NCBI RefSeq assembly: GCF_025699295.1
Contig: NZ_JAILWB010000002.1
Location: 62,001-126,000, forward strand
Source: Hydrogenophaga sp.
GTDB lineage: Bacteria; Pseudomonadota; Gammaproteobacteria; Burkholderiales; Burkholderiaceae_C
DNA: 64,000 bases
Reading direction: 5' to 3'
The notes under the pieces: generated by a model
What the model saw: only the letters and a program-made list of their open reading frames with translations
Told to the model about the DNA's origin: nothing
Database searches by the model: none
Program-made: the position numbers and the translations under genes
Part shown: positions 27,808-36,375 of the stretch, piece after piece
Layout: each line of letters begins with the position of its first letter
How positions within the stretch are numbered: the stretch's first letter is position 1

Positions 27808-30800
27808 ATGACCGGCTGCCCGATTTTGACCGAAGTTCCCCCCTTGTCTTCCACACCGCTTCGCATCGAATTCCCCGAGACCCTGCCGGTCTCGGCCCGC
27901 CGCCACGAGATCGAGGCTGCCCTGCGCGAGCACCAGGTGGTCATCGTCTGTGGTGAAACCGGTTCGGGCAAGACCACGCAGTTGCCCAAGATCCTCCTGC
28001 AGATGGGCCGCGGCAAGTGCAATGCACCACCCGGGCAGCGTGGCCAGCTCATCGGCCACACCCAGCCGCGGCGCATTGCTGCCTCCAGCGTGGCCAAGCG
28101 CATTGCCGAGGAGCTCAAGACACCGCTGGGTGAGGTGGTGGGCTTCAAGGTGCGTTTCCAGGACCGGTTGTCTCGAGATGCCTCGGTCAAGCTCATGACC
28201 GACGGCATCCTGCTGGCCGAGACACAGACCGACCCGGACCTGCGCGCCTACGACACCATCATCATTGACGAGGCGCACGAGCGCAGCCTGAACATCGACT
28301 TCCTGCTCGGGTACCTGCGCCAGCTGCTGCCGCGCCGGCCCGACCTGAAGGTGGTGGTGACCTCGGCCACCATCGACGCGGACCGTTTTGCGCAGTACTT
28401 CGCCTCGAAGCGTGGGCCAGCGCCGGTGTTGATGGTCTCGGGCCGCACCTTCCCGGTCGAGGTGCGCTGGCGCCCTTTCGAGGAAAGCCGTGACTACGAC
28501 CTGAACAGCGCCATCACCGATGCGGTCGATGAGCTCTGGCGCGGGCCCCATGGCGGGGACATCCTGGTCTTCCTGCCCGGCGAGCGTGAGATTCGCGAGG
28601 CCGCCGACCACCTGCGCAAGCACCTCAGTCACATCCCCACGTTGCGCAACGCCGAGGTGCTGCCGCTGTTCGCGCGCCTCTCGCAGGCCGAGCAGGACCG
28701 CATCTTCCAGGAACACGGCAGCCGGCGCATCGTGCTCTCGACCAACGTGGCCGAGACTTCGCTCACTGTGCCGGGCATCCGCTTCGTGATCGACGCCGGC
28801 ACCGCGCGCGTCAAGCGCTACAGCTTCCGCCAGAAGGTGGAACAGCTCATGGTGGAGCCCATCAGCCAGGCTGCGGCCAACCAGCGCGCCGGGCGCTGTG
28901 GCCGCGTGGCCGACGGCATCTGCATCCGCCTGTACGACGAGGCCGGCTTCAACGCCCGCCCGCGTTTCACCGACCCCGAGATCCTGCGCAGCTCGCTGGC
29001 GGGCGTGATCCTTCGCATGAAGGCGCTGCGCCTGGGCGCTGTGGAGGATTTCGCCTTCATCGAGGCACCGCAAAAGCGCGCCATTGTCGACGGCTACCAG
29101 TTGCTGGCCGAGCTGAACGCGGTGGATGAGAACAACGAACTCACGCCGATTGGCCAGACGCTCTCACGCCTGCCGCTGGACCCTCGCGTGGGTCGCATGA
29201 TCCTGGAAGCGCAGCAGCGCGGCGCGCTCGACGAGGTGCTGGTGATCGCCTCGGCGCTTTCCGTGCAGGACGTGCGCGACCGCCCTCTGGACAAACAGGC
29301 CCAGGCCGACCAGGCGCATGCGAAGTTCGATGACGAGAAGAGCGAGTTCAGCGGCACGCTCAAGCTGTGGAAGTGGCTGGAGGATACCAAGGGTGGTCAT
29401 GGCAAGGACCACAAACTCAGTCACCGGCAGTACGACAACCTGCTGCGCGAGAACTTCGTCAACGTGCGCCGGGTGCGCGAGTGGCGCGACATCCACACCC
29501 AGCTGCACACCGTCGTGGCGGAGCACAAGTGGCAGATCAACACCCAACCCGCGAGCTACGAACAGCTGCACCTGGCCATGCTCGCCGGCCTGCTGGGCAA
29601 CGTGGGCCAGAAGAGTGAAACGGAAGACTGGTACCTGGGTGCGCGCGGCATCAAGTTCTACCGCCACCCTGGTGCCAACCTGAGCAAGAAGCCCGGACGC
29701 TGGATCGTCTGCGCCGAGCTGGTGGAAACCACCCGTCTGTTCGGGCGCGGCATCGCCGGCATCGAACCGCTCTGGCTGGAGCAGGTCGGTGGGCATCTGA
29801 TCAAGAAGCAGCTGCTCGACCCGCACTGGGAGAAGAAGGCCGCACAGGTGACGGCGCTGGAGCGCGCCACGCTCTACGGCCTGGTGGTCTACAACAACCG
29901 GCGTACCGACTACGGCCGCGTGGATCCGGCGGGTGCCCGCGCGATCTTCATCCGCGAAGCGCTGGTGGCCGGCGAATGGGACACGCGCCTGCCGTTCCTG
30001 GCGGCCAACCAGAAGCTGGTGCGCCAGGTGGCCGAGCTGGAACACAAGTCGCGCCGCCAGGACGTGCTGGTCGACGACGAGCTGATCTACGCCTTCTACG
30101 ACCAGCAACTGCCGGCGCACATCTGTAACGGCGCGGCGATGGAACGCTGGTACAAGGACGCCTCCCGCGACAACCCCAAGCTGCTGCTGCTCACGCGCGA
30201 AGAGCTGATGCGCCACGAGGCCGCAGGCATCACCACGCAGACCTTCCCGAAAACCCTGCGCCTGGGCGGTGTGGACTGCGCGTGCAGCTACCTGCACGAG
30301 CCGGGCGACCCGCGCGACGGCCTGTCGGTCGCGCTGCCGATCTTCGCGCTCAACCAGGCCAGCGAAGACCGCTGCGACTGGCTGGTACCCGGCATGCTCA
30401 AGGACAAGCTGCTGGCGCTGCTCAAGACGCTGCACCAGCGGCCGCGCTCGCGCCTGGTGCCGCTGCCCGCCACGGCAGAACGTTTCGCGCAGGCGCTGTG
30501 CGAACCCGCCGTGTTCGGTTCCGGCAACCTGATGGACGCGCTGCTCAAGCTCGTGCGGCAGGCCACGCAGCTCGACATCCAGCGCAACGACATCAAGATC
30601 GACATGCTCAGCCCGCACCACTTCATGCACTTGCGCGTGGTGGACGAGCACGGTCGTCAACTGGGCCAGGGCCGCAACCTCGCGGCGCTCAAGGCCGAGC
30701 TCGGCGCGCAGGCGCGGGGGGCGTTCCAGGCGCTGGCGCAGCTGAAGCTGTCTTCTTCACCCGCTCCCTCCGGGAGCGGGCAAGGTGAGGGAGCGGTGCG

Positions 30801-31746
30801 GGCGAAAGGCCATCACCCCAACCCTCTTCCGGAGGGCGTGGGAGTGAAGACATCGCCGGCAGCGCGGACCAGCGCCGCGCAACGCCATACCAGCTGGGAT
30901 TTCGGCGAGTTGCCCGAGCTGATGGAGATCCAGCAGGGGCGGCAGACGCTGATCGGTTTCCCCGCGCTGGTGGACGACGGCGACGCGGTGCGCATCGAGG
31001 TGTTCGATGAACCCGCGGTGGCGCAGGGGCGCCATCGCGAAGGCTTGCGCCGCCTGTGTGCGCTGCAGATCCGCGACGCGCTGAAGTACCTGGAGAAAAA
31101 CCTGCCCGGCCTGCAGGCCATGGGCGTGGCCTACATGCAGGTTGGCAAGGAAGCGGGAGGGGGTGGCACGCTGGAGGAGCTGCGCGCGCAGATTCTCGAA
31201 CTGGCTCTGGACCGCGCCTTCCTCGGCGACCCGCTGCCCACCGACGAGGCGGCCTTCAAGCGCCGGGTGGACGAGGGAAGAGGGCGCCTCACACTGATCG
31301 CCAATGAGATCGCGCGCATCGCCGGCACCGTGCTTGCCGAGTACGCCGCCGCCGCGCGCAAGCTCAAGGATGGAAAGCCGCCAGCTGACGTGGCGAGCGA
31401 CATCGTGCAACAGCTGCAGCGTCTGGTGCCCAGGCGCTTCCTCTTGCAGACACCGTACGCTCAATTGCAGCACCTTCCGCGCTACCTCAAGGCGGTTCAG
31501 TTGCGGCTGGACAAGCTGCGCACCGACCCCGCGCGCGACGCCGCCCGGCTGGCCGAGCTTCGTCCGCAGGAGCAGCGCTTCTGGCGCCTGGTGGCCGAGC
31601 GCAAGGGTGTGCAGGACGCGCGCCTGCAGGAGTTGCGCTGGCTGCTGGAGGAGTTGCGGGTCAGCTTCTTCGCGCAGGAACTGCGCACGCCCCAACCGGT
31701 GAGTCTCAAGCGGCTGGAAAAGTGCTGGGTGCAACTGAGCAGTTGA
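27808..31746 (+). CDS. hrpA: ATP-dependent RNA helicase HrpA (DEAH box)
   Basis: A 1312-residue DEAH-box helicase. The family in E. coli is about 1300 residues and acts on mRNA and stalled ribosomes. Walker A GETGSGKT is at residues 49-56, DEAH at 154-157, SAT and QRAGRCGR motifs follow, then the HA2/OB and DUF3418 C-terminal regions. The ATG at 27808 is chosen; a TTG at 27844 is an alternative. Residues about 983-1015 are encoded by a palindromic repeat-like insert and read as low-complexity Ser/Pro/Gly, between two well-conserved blocks (AFQALAQLKL and SWDFGELPELME). The last codons form part of a terminator hairpin. Confidence 0.95.
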   Translation: MTGCPILTEVPPLSSTPLRIEFPETLPVSARRHEIEAALREHQVVIVCGETGSGKTTQLPKILLQMGRGKCNAPPGQRGQLIGHTQPRRIAASSVAKRIAEELKTPLGEVVGFKVRFQDRLSRDASVKLMTDGILLAETQTDPDLRAYDTIIIDEAHERSLNIDFLLGYLRQLLPRRPDLKVVVTSATIDADRFAQYFASKRGPAPVLMVSGRTFPVEVRWRPFEESRDYDLNSAITDAVDELWRGPHGGDILVFLPGEREIREAADHLRKHLSHIPTLRNAEVLPLFARLSQAEQDRIFQEHGSRRIVLSTNVAETSLTVPGIRFVIDAGTARVKRYSFRQKVEQLMVEPISQAAANQRAGRCGRVADGICIRLYDEAGFNARPRFTDPEILRSSLAGVILRMKALRLGAVEDFAFIEAPQKRAIVDGYQLLAELNAVDENNELTPIGQTLSRLPLDPRVGRMILEAQQRGALDEVLVIASALSVQDVRDRPLDKQAQADQAHAKFDDEKSEFSGTLKLWKWLEDTKGGHGKDHKLSHRQYDNLLRENFVNVRRVREWRDIHTQLHTVVAEHKWQINTQPASYEQLHLAMLAGLLGNVGQKSETEDWYLGARGIKFYRHPGANLSKKPGRWIVCAELVETTRLFGRGIAGIEPLWLEQVGGHLIKKQLLDPHWEKKAAQVTALERATLYGLVVYNNRRTDYGRVDPAGARAIFIREALVAGEWDTRLPFLAANQKLVRQVAELEHKSRRQDVLVDDELIYAFYDQQLPAHICNGAAMERWYKDASRDNPKLLLLTREELMRHEAAGITTQTFPKTLRLGGVDCACSYLHEPGDPRDGLSVALPIFALNQASEDRCDWLVPGMLKDKLLALLKTLHQRPRSRLVPLPATAERFAQALCEPAVFGSGNLMDALLKLVRQATQLDIQRNDIKIDMLSPHHFMHLRVVDEHGRQLGQGRNLAALKAELGAQARGAFQALAQLKLSSSPAPSGSGQGEGAVRAKGHHPNPLPEGVGVKTSPAARTSAAQRHTSWDFGELPELMEIQQGRQTLIGFPALVDDGDAVRIEVFDEPAVAQGRHREGLRRLCALQIRDALKYLEKNLPGLQAMGVAYMQVGKEAGGGGTLEELRAQILELALDRAFLGDPLPTDEAAFKRRVDEGRGRLTLIANEIARIAGTVLAEYAAAARKLKDGKPPADVASDIVQQLQRLVPRRFLLQTPYAQLQHLPRYLKAVQLRLDKLRTDPARDAARLAELRPQEQRFWRLVAERKGVQDARLQELRWLLEELRVSFFAQELRTPQPVSLKRLEKCWVQLSS
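30754..30850. repeat. Palindromic repeat-like element inside hrpA
   Basis: The ends TCTTCAC and GTGAAGA are perfect inverse copies. Inside are the palindrome CCGCTCCCTCCGGGAGCGG and the segment CACCCCAACCCTCTTCCGGA, a sequence type seen as an intergenic REP-like repeat in many proteobacterial genomes. Read in frame it gives the peptide motif HHPNPLPEGVGV, the usual translation of such elements. It lies in the middle of hrpA without breaking the frame. Confidence 0.7.
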
Positions 31747-31758
31747 CCCAGCACTTTC
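31719..31758 (+). terminator. Terminator overlapping the end of hrpA
   Basis: AAAGTGCTGGGT (31719-31730) pairs with ACCCAGCACTTT (31746-31757), and inside it CAACT pairs with AGTTG. The result is a 17-bp stem with one bulged G and a 4-base loop. The 5' arm encodes the last residues (KCWVQLSS) and the stop TGA lies in the 3' arm. The T-run is short, so efficiency is uncertain; it may also serve the convergent FecR gene. Confidence 0.55.
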
Positions 31759-31851
31759 GGCGAGGCTCACATTTGCCCGAAGGGCATGTGATGCCGGAGC
31801 CACAAGGCCTGGACCCAGGTCAACACCTGAGCGCGCAGGCGGCCCGGCTCC

Positions 31852-32808
31852 TCAGCGGCTGGCCAGCGCCACGCGGCCGGCGGTCACCCCCAGCGCGGAA
31901 TTGGACTGCAGGCGCCTGAGCACGGCCTCTGCATCCTCGCGCGTGGCGAGCTGGTTGATGCGCACTTCATGGCGGCCATCCCTGGCCACCATGTCAGCCG
32001 GGTACCCGGCTGCCTGCAGACGCGTTCGCAGGCCGGCAGCCTCGACCACACTGGACAGCGTGGCCGCCACCGTACGCCAGCGCCCACCCTGGAGCACGAT
32101 GCCGCTGCCGGGTTGCATTTCCGCCTGGCCGATGAACTTGGCCAGTTGATCGGGGGTGGCCTGACCAGCAGGCTTCTCGGGCTGACCGGTGAACACGACC
32201 CAGAAGGCGCCGGGCTTGTCCAGGCTGATCTGCGGATGTGCTGCGCGCTCCACGGCGACCTTGCCTTCGAACACGCAGACCGCGTCGTGCGCGGCGTCGG
32301 TCATGGCCCAGAAGTCGGTGCCGCGGATACCCACGGTGGCGGTGGCCAATTCCAGGTTCAACTCGCGCCTGTTGCCCAGCGCCTTGCTGGTGTAGTCGGT
32401 GGCATAACGGAACACGCCGGTGATCAGCTTGAAGGCGCTGCGCTGTTCGCTCGATGCGTTGGTGCTCTCGCGGCGGGTGTCGATCGACTGGATCAGGAAT
32501 TCGGTCTGTTCGCCGAGCTTGATCACGCTTCTGTCGTCCATGCGCAGCAGCATGCGGGATCCGTCAGCGGTGACTGCCTTGTCCTGGGCGCGCAGCTGCG
32601 CGCCGGGTTCGGCGGCGCGGCGCTGGCCGTTTCGCTCAACCCAGGCGGGCAGTTGCACGGCTTCCACCACGGCATGGCTGGCAGCGGCGTGGGCACGTCC
32701 GGTCATGCCCCAGGCCAGGCCCGCAGCAACCAGCAGTGCGCAGGTCTGATACCGCAGCGCCCTGCGGCTCGGGCCTCTGGAACGGGTAGCGGTGTTCGTG
32801 CTCTGCAT
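31852..32808 (-). CDS. FecR-domain protein with C-terminal SPOR domain
   Basis: A 318-residue exported protein. An N-terminal signal peptide (about residues 18-42, YQTCALLVAAGLAWGMTGRAHA) is followed by a FecR-like beta domain (residues about 60-190, with VTADGSRMLLRMDDRSVIKLGEQTEF and ELATATVGIRGTDFW). The end is a SPOR-type domain (residues about 238-318, WRTVAATLSSVVEAAGLRTRLQAAGYPADM with REDAEAVLRRLQ), which binds denuded septal peptidoglycan glycans. No FecI sigma factor or TonB receptor is adjacent, so it is probably not an iron-signalling anti-sigma protein. The RBS GGAGAT precedes the ATG. The 287 bases upstream hold no obvious gene. Confidence 0.75.
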   Translation of the reverse strand: MQSTNTATRSRGPSRRALRYQTCALLVAAGLAWGMTGRAHAAASHAVVEAVQLPAWVERNGQRRAAEPGAQLRAQDKAVTADGSRMLLRMDDRSVIKLGEQTEFLIQSIDTRRESTNASSEQRSAFKLITGVFRYATDYTSKALGNRRELNLELATATVGIRGTDFWAMTDAAHDAVCVFEGKVAVERAAHPQISLDKPGAFWVVFTGQPEKPAGQATPDQLAKFIGQAEMQPGSGIVLQGGRWRTVAATLSSVVEAAGLRTRLQAAGYPADMVARDGRHEVRINQLATREDAEAVLRRLQSNSALGVTAGRVALASR

Positions 32809-33095
32809 GTCGGGATCTCCGGGCGGTGGCCGGTGCGATGGCGCCCGGCCTGTATGGGGTACGCGAGTATCGTGGTGCTGGATGCGCGGCGAGCGTGATA
32901 TTGGTCATCGGTGTCCATGCCGGCGCGCCGGGCGTGACCCGCTTCACGCTGAAAGCGGTGGTGGGTCCCTGTCCTTTTCGCAGACCCACCGCGGCGCAGG
33001 TGTATTGCGACACTGGTTGACAGCGCCCGAACTCCTGCGTTTCACTGCATGGAGTCGGCCGCATCCGGCCGTCGATTCATCACGGGACGCTCACC

Positions 33096-33815
33096 ATGGA
33101 CCGACGTGAATTTGTGGAAGCCTGTGCTCTGGGCGGCGTCGGCTCGCTCGCTGCGATACAGGCGGTGCAGGCCTGGGCCGCGGACGCCCGGCCGCGCGCC
33201 TATGCGCGCGTGCCCCTGCTCGACGAGTTGGGCCAACCGCTCAAGGCCGCAAGCCTCAGGCCGCAGACCAACTACGTGTTTCACTACCCCTTCGAAGCCA
33301 CACCGGTGTTCCTGCTCGAGCTGGGCAAGCCGGCCCTGGCCACGCAACTGCTCACGCGCGACAAGCTGCGCTACCAGTGGCCGGGGGGAGTGGGGCCCGG
33401 GCGCAGCCTGGTGGCGTTTTCCGCCATCTGCGCACACAAGCTGGTGTACCCCACGCGGGAACTGAGTTTCATCAGTTTTCGCAAGGGGGGCGCGCTGAAC
33501 CCCCAGACGCCGGACAAGGGCGATGACCTGATCCATTGTTGTGCCGACCACAGCCAGTACGACCCGGCGCGCGGCGCCCAGGTGCTGGGGGGGCCGGCCG
33601 AGCAGCCGCTGTGCGCGGTGTTGCTCGAACACGATGCGAAGACCGACACGCTCACCGCCACGGGCACCCTGGGGGGGGAGCTGTTTGACGACTTCTTCCA
33701 GAAATACGAAATGAAACTCAGCCTGGAGGTGGGCCCCGGCGCGAAGCGGGCGGTGGCCGGTCCGGCAACGGTACGCGAGCTGGCCCGCTACTGCCGCAAC
33801 CCCGTGAGGTGTTAG
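33096..33815 (+). CDS. Exported Rieske [2Fe-2S] protein
   Basis: A 239-residue protein with an N-terminal signal starting MDRREFVEACALGGVG, a twin-arginine-like RREF context that suggests Tat export of a folded Fe-S protein. The Rieske ligands are C112-A-H114 and C149-A-D-H152, with an extra Cys at 148, in CAHKL and CCADHSQYDP. There is no second membrane helix after the signal. It is not next to cytochrome bc1 or oxygenase genes, so it is an orphan Rieske protein of unknown partner. The adjacent genes are a divergent FecR-SPOR gene and a convergent aminotransferase. Confidence 0.75.
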   Translation: MDRREFVEACALGGVGSLAAIQAVQAWAADARPRAYARVPLLDELGQPLKAASLRPQTNYVFHYPFEATPVFLLELGKPALATQLLTRDKLRYQWPGGVGPGRSLVAFSAICAHKLVYPTRELSFISFRKGGALNPQTPDKGDDLIHCCADHSQYDPARGAQVLGGPAEQPLCAVLLEHDAKTDTLTATGTLGGELFDDFFQKYEMKLSLEVGPGAKRAVAGPATVRELARYCRNPVRC

Positions 33816-33880
33816 CCCCCGCGCCATACCGTTGTGAGGGCACGGCTCCCGGGAAAAGCCCTGCGCCGGATCTTTACCGC

Positions 33881-35059
33881 TTACAGCCGCGCGAGCCGCT
33901 TGAGCGCTTCGCTCAGGGTGCCGTCCTGCTTCGCGAAGCAGAAGCGCACCACGCGCTGGTCGAAGCCATTGCCGTAGAAGGCCGAGAGCGGAATGGCCGC
34001 GACGCCGATCTCCTTGGTGAGCCACTGGCAGAAGTCGGCCTCGGGCAGGTCGCGCTCGGGCACCGCCAGGTTCGAGATGTCCACACACTGGAAGTAGGTG
34101 CCTTCCCCGGGCAGCAGGCGAAAGCGCGTGGCGGCCAGGCCGTCGCGGAAAAGATCGCGCTTGCGCTGATAGAAAGCCGGCAGTTCCAGGTAGGGCGCTG
34201 AGCTGGCCATATAGGCCGCCAGCGCGTGCTGCATCGGCGTGTTCACCGTGAACACGTTGAACTGGTGCACCTTGCGGAACTCGGCCGTCAGCGGCGCCGG
34301 TGCCACCACCGTGCCCACCTTCCAGCCGGTCACGTGGTAGGTCTTGCCGAAGCTGCTGACGATGAAGGCGCGCGCGGCCAGGCCAGGGAAACGCGCAACG
34401 CTCTGGTGCGCATGGCCGTCGAACACCATGTGCTCGTACACCTCGTCGCTGATCAGCAGCACGTCGGTGGGCGCCAGCAGCTCCTGCAGGCGCAGCATGT
34501 CGGCCTCGTTCCAGACTGTGCCACTGGGGTTGTGCGGGCTGTTGATGAGCAGGGCGCGCGTGCGCGGCGTGATGGCGGTGGCGATGCGGTCGAAGTCGGG
34601 CCGGAAGCTGCCGGGCGTGAGCGGCACGCGCACGGCCACACCGCCGGCGAGCTCGATGTTGGGCACGTAGCTGTCGTAGCAGGGCTCGAGCACGATCACC
34701 TCGTCACCCGGCTGAACCACGGCCAGGATCGCGGTGAGAATGGCCTGCGTGGCACCTGCGGTCACGGTGATATCGGAGTTCGGATCGCAGGTCAGGCCAT
34801 ACAACGCCTGCATCTTGGCTGCTACGGCCTGTCGCAGCGCGGACACACCCGGCATGGGTGGGTACTGGTTGTGGCCCGCCTTCATGGCCGCGCTCACCGC
34901 ATCCACCAGAGCCGGGTCGCAGTCGAAGTCCGGAAACCCCTGACCCAGATTGACCGCCTTGTGTTCGGCGGCCAGCGCCGACATGACGGTGAAGATGGTG
35001 GTGCCCACGCTGGGCAGGCGCGACGGGGGGACCGGTGTGCGGGCGGGATTCAGGATCAT
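33881..35059 (-). CDS. PLP-dependent aminotransferase (YbdL/kynurenine aminotransferase-like)
   Basis: A 392-residue fold-type I class I/II aminotransferase. It shows the N-terminal VNLGQGFPDFDCDPALVDAVSAAM, the PLP-phosphate region VTAGATQAIL, NSPHNPSGTVW, and the Schiff-base lysine in SSFGKTYHVTGWKVG. These features place it near methionine aminotransferase YbdL and kynurenine aminotransferases. The position directly after cysB (4 bases) makes a sulfur amino acid substrate plausible, but this is not shown. The ATG at 35059 avoids overlap with cysB; an ATG at 35074 in the same frame is possible. Confidence 0.85.
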   Translation of the reverse strand: MILNPARTPVPPSRLPSVGTTIFTVMSALAAEHKAVNLGQGFPDFDCDPALVDAVSAAMKAGHNQYPPMPGVSALRQAVAAKMQALYGLTCDPNSDITVTAGATQAILTAILAVVQPGDEVIVLEPCYDSYVPNIELAGGVAVRVPLTPGSFRPDFDRIATAITPRTRALLINSPHNPSGTVWNEADMLRLQELLAPTDVLLISDEVYEHMVFDGHAHQSVARFPGLAARAFIVSSFGKTYHVTGWKVGTVVAPAPLTAEFRKVHQFNVFTVNTPMQHALAAYMASSAPYLELPAFYQRKRDLFRDGLAATRFRLLPGEGTYFQCVDISNLAVPERDLPEADFCQWLTKEIGVAAIPLSAFYGNGFDQRVVRFCFAKQDGTLSEALKRLARL

Positions 35060-35063
35060 GGGG

Positions 35064-36008
35064 TTACAACTCATAGTCGTCGGGGGTGCCACTCATGGCG
35101 CGCATGATCTGGTCGCGTGTGAGGCGCTCACTCAACAACTCGGCAAAGCGCAGTACGAAGTGGCGCAGGTAGGTGCCGCGCTTGAAGGCCACGCGCGCGA
35201 GATTGTGGCCGAACAGCTGACCCGCGGGACGCGCCACCAGGTCGGGCGTCAGGTTCTCGCCGTGCATCGCCATCTCGGCCACGATGCCCACGCCCATGCC
35301 GAGCTTGACGTAGGTCTTGATCACGTCCGAGTCGATCGCCTCGAGCACGATGTTGGGCTTGAGGTGGCGCAGCGCAAAGGCCTGGTCGATGCGCGTGCGG
35401 CCGGTGAAGCTCGGGTGGTAGGTGATCAGCGGCTGCTGCGCCAGGTCTTCGAGCGTGATGCTCTCGCGTTCGAGCAAGGGGTGGTCGAACGGCAGAACCA
35501 GCACGTGTTGCCATTCGTAGCAGGGCAGGGTGACCAGTTCGGGGTAATTCGCCAGCGACTCGGTTGCCATTCCGATCTCCGCCATTTCTTCCATCAACAT
35601 GCGCGCGACCTGATCGGGTGAACCCTGGTGCAGGCTGATGCCCACCTTGGGGTAGGCCTGGCGCAGGGCGGCCACCGGTCCCGGCAGCACATAGCGCGCC
35701 TGCGTGTGGGTGGTGGCAATCGAGAGCGTGCCGCTGTCCTGGGCCGAGTACTGCTCACCGATGCGTTTGAGGTTGTTGACCTCGCGCAGGATGATGTCGA
35801 TGCTCTTGAGCACCTGCTGGCCGGGTTCGGTGACGCGCTTGATGCGCTTGCCGTGGCGCGCGAAGATCTCGATGCCGAGCTCGTCCTCCAGCTCGATGAT
35901 GGCCTTGGACACACCGGGCTGCGAGGTGTGCAGGGCCTTGGCGGCCTCGGTGAGGTTCAGGTTGCGGCGCACCGCCTCCTGCACGAAGCGGAACTGGTGC
36001 AGGTTCAT
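35064..36008 (-). CDS. cysB: CysB-type LysR transcriptional regulator
   Basis: A 314-residue LysR-family protein of the CysB/Cbl group, which activates sulfur assimilation genes in response to acetylserine or sulfate. The N-terminal helix-turn-helix is in MNLHQFRFVQEAVRRNLNLTEAAKALHTSQPGVSKAIIELE. This exact opening, plus IEIFARHGKRIKRVTEPG, is characteristic of CysB. The effector domain starts near residue 90 (TLSIATTHTQARYVLP). The ATG overlaps the stop of cbiX in ATGA. Its likely targets, the cys genes, are 14 kb away in this window. Confidence 0.9.
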   Translation of the reverse strand: MNLHQFRFVQEAVRRNLNLTEAAKALHTSQPGVSKAIIELEDELGIEIFARHGKRIKRVTEPGQQVLKSIDIILREVNNLKRIGEQYSAQDSGTLSIATTHTQARYVLPGPVAALRQAYPKVGISLHQGSPDQVARMLMEEMAEIGMATESLANYPELVTLPCYEWQHVLVLPFDHPLLERESITLEDLAQQPLITYHPSFTGRTRIDQAFALRHLKPNIVLEAIDSDVIKTYVKLGMGVGIVAEMAMHGENLTPDLVARPAGQLFGHNLARVAFKRGTYLRHFVLRFAELLSERLTRDQIMRAMSGTPDDYEL

Positions 36009-36370
36009 GCGGAGGTCTCCAGTGCGATTTGTGCAAGCAGGGCGGTCAGTCGTGGGTCTTCGCCCGCAGTGGGCAGCAGTTCGAACACCGTGCCCGGATG
36101 CGCCCGTGCCAGCTCGGCCATGAGCACGGGCAGGTCCTCGCGCGCGTGCTTGCCCATGCCGAAGAACAGCGGGAGCACGCGGACCCGGCGCACGTCCTGC
36201 GCCACCAGCTGGCGCGCGGCTGTGGCCAGACTGGGCTCGCAAAGCTCCAGGTAGGCGCACGACACCACAACGGACGAGTCAGTGAGGGCGATCTGTCGCG
36301 CCACCGCCTCAACCGGTTGGCACCACAGCGGATCGCGCGACCCATGGGCCAGGACGATGACTCCGCGCAT
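36005..36370 (-). CDS. cbiX: CbiX/SirB-type sirohydrochlorin chelatase
   Basis: A short (121-residue) single-domain chelatase of the CbiX-small/SirB group. The family inserts Fe or Co into sirohydrochlorin; the Fe form yields sirohaem, the cofactor of CysI. The N-terminal VIVLAHGSRDPLW carries the catalytic histidine motif HGSR, and VLPLFFGMGKHAREDLP carries the second histidine. It precedes cysB with a four-base overlap and follows lptG by five bases. The context favours sirohaem over cobalamin, as no other cobalamin gene is present. Confidence 0.85.
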   Translation of the reverse strand: MRGVIVLAHGSRDPLWCQPVEAVARQIALTDSSVVVSCAYLELCEPSLATAARQLVAQDVRRVRVLPLFFGMGKHAREDLPVLMAELARAHPGTVFELLPTAGEDPRLTALLAQIALETSA

Positions 36371-36375
36371 TGCCG

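Noticed and set aside
27769-29073. Upstream extension of the argA frame on the minus strand
   Set aside because: It is antisense to hrpA; the canonical ArgA N terminus begins at 27768.
33816-33880. Terminator between the Rieske and aminotransferase genes
   Set aside because: AGGGC/GCCCT arms are short, loop is long and there is no T-run.
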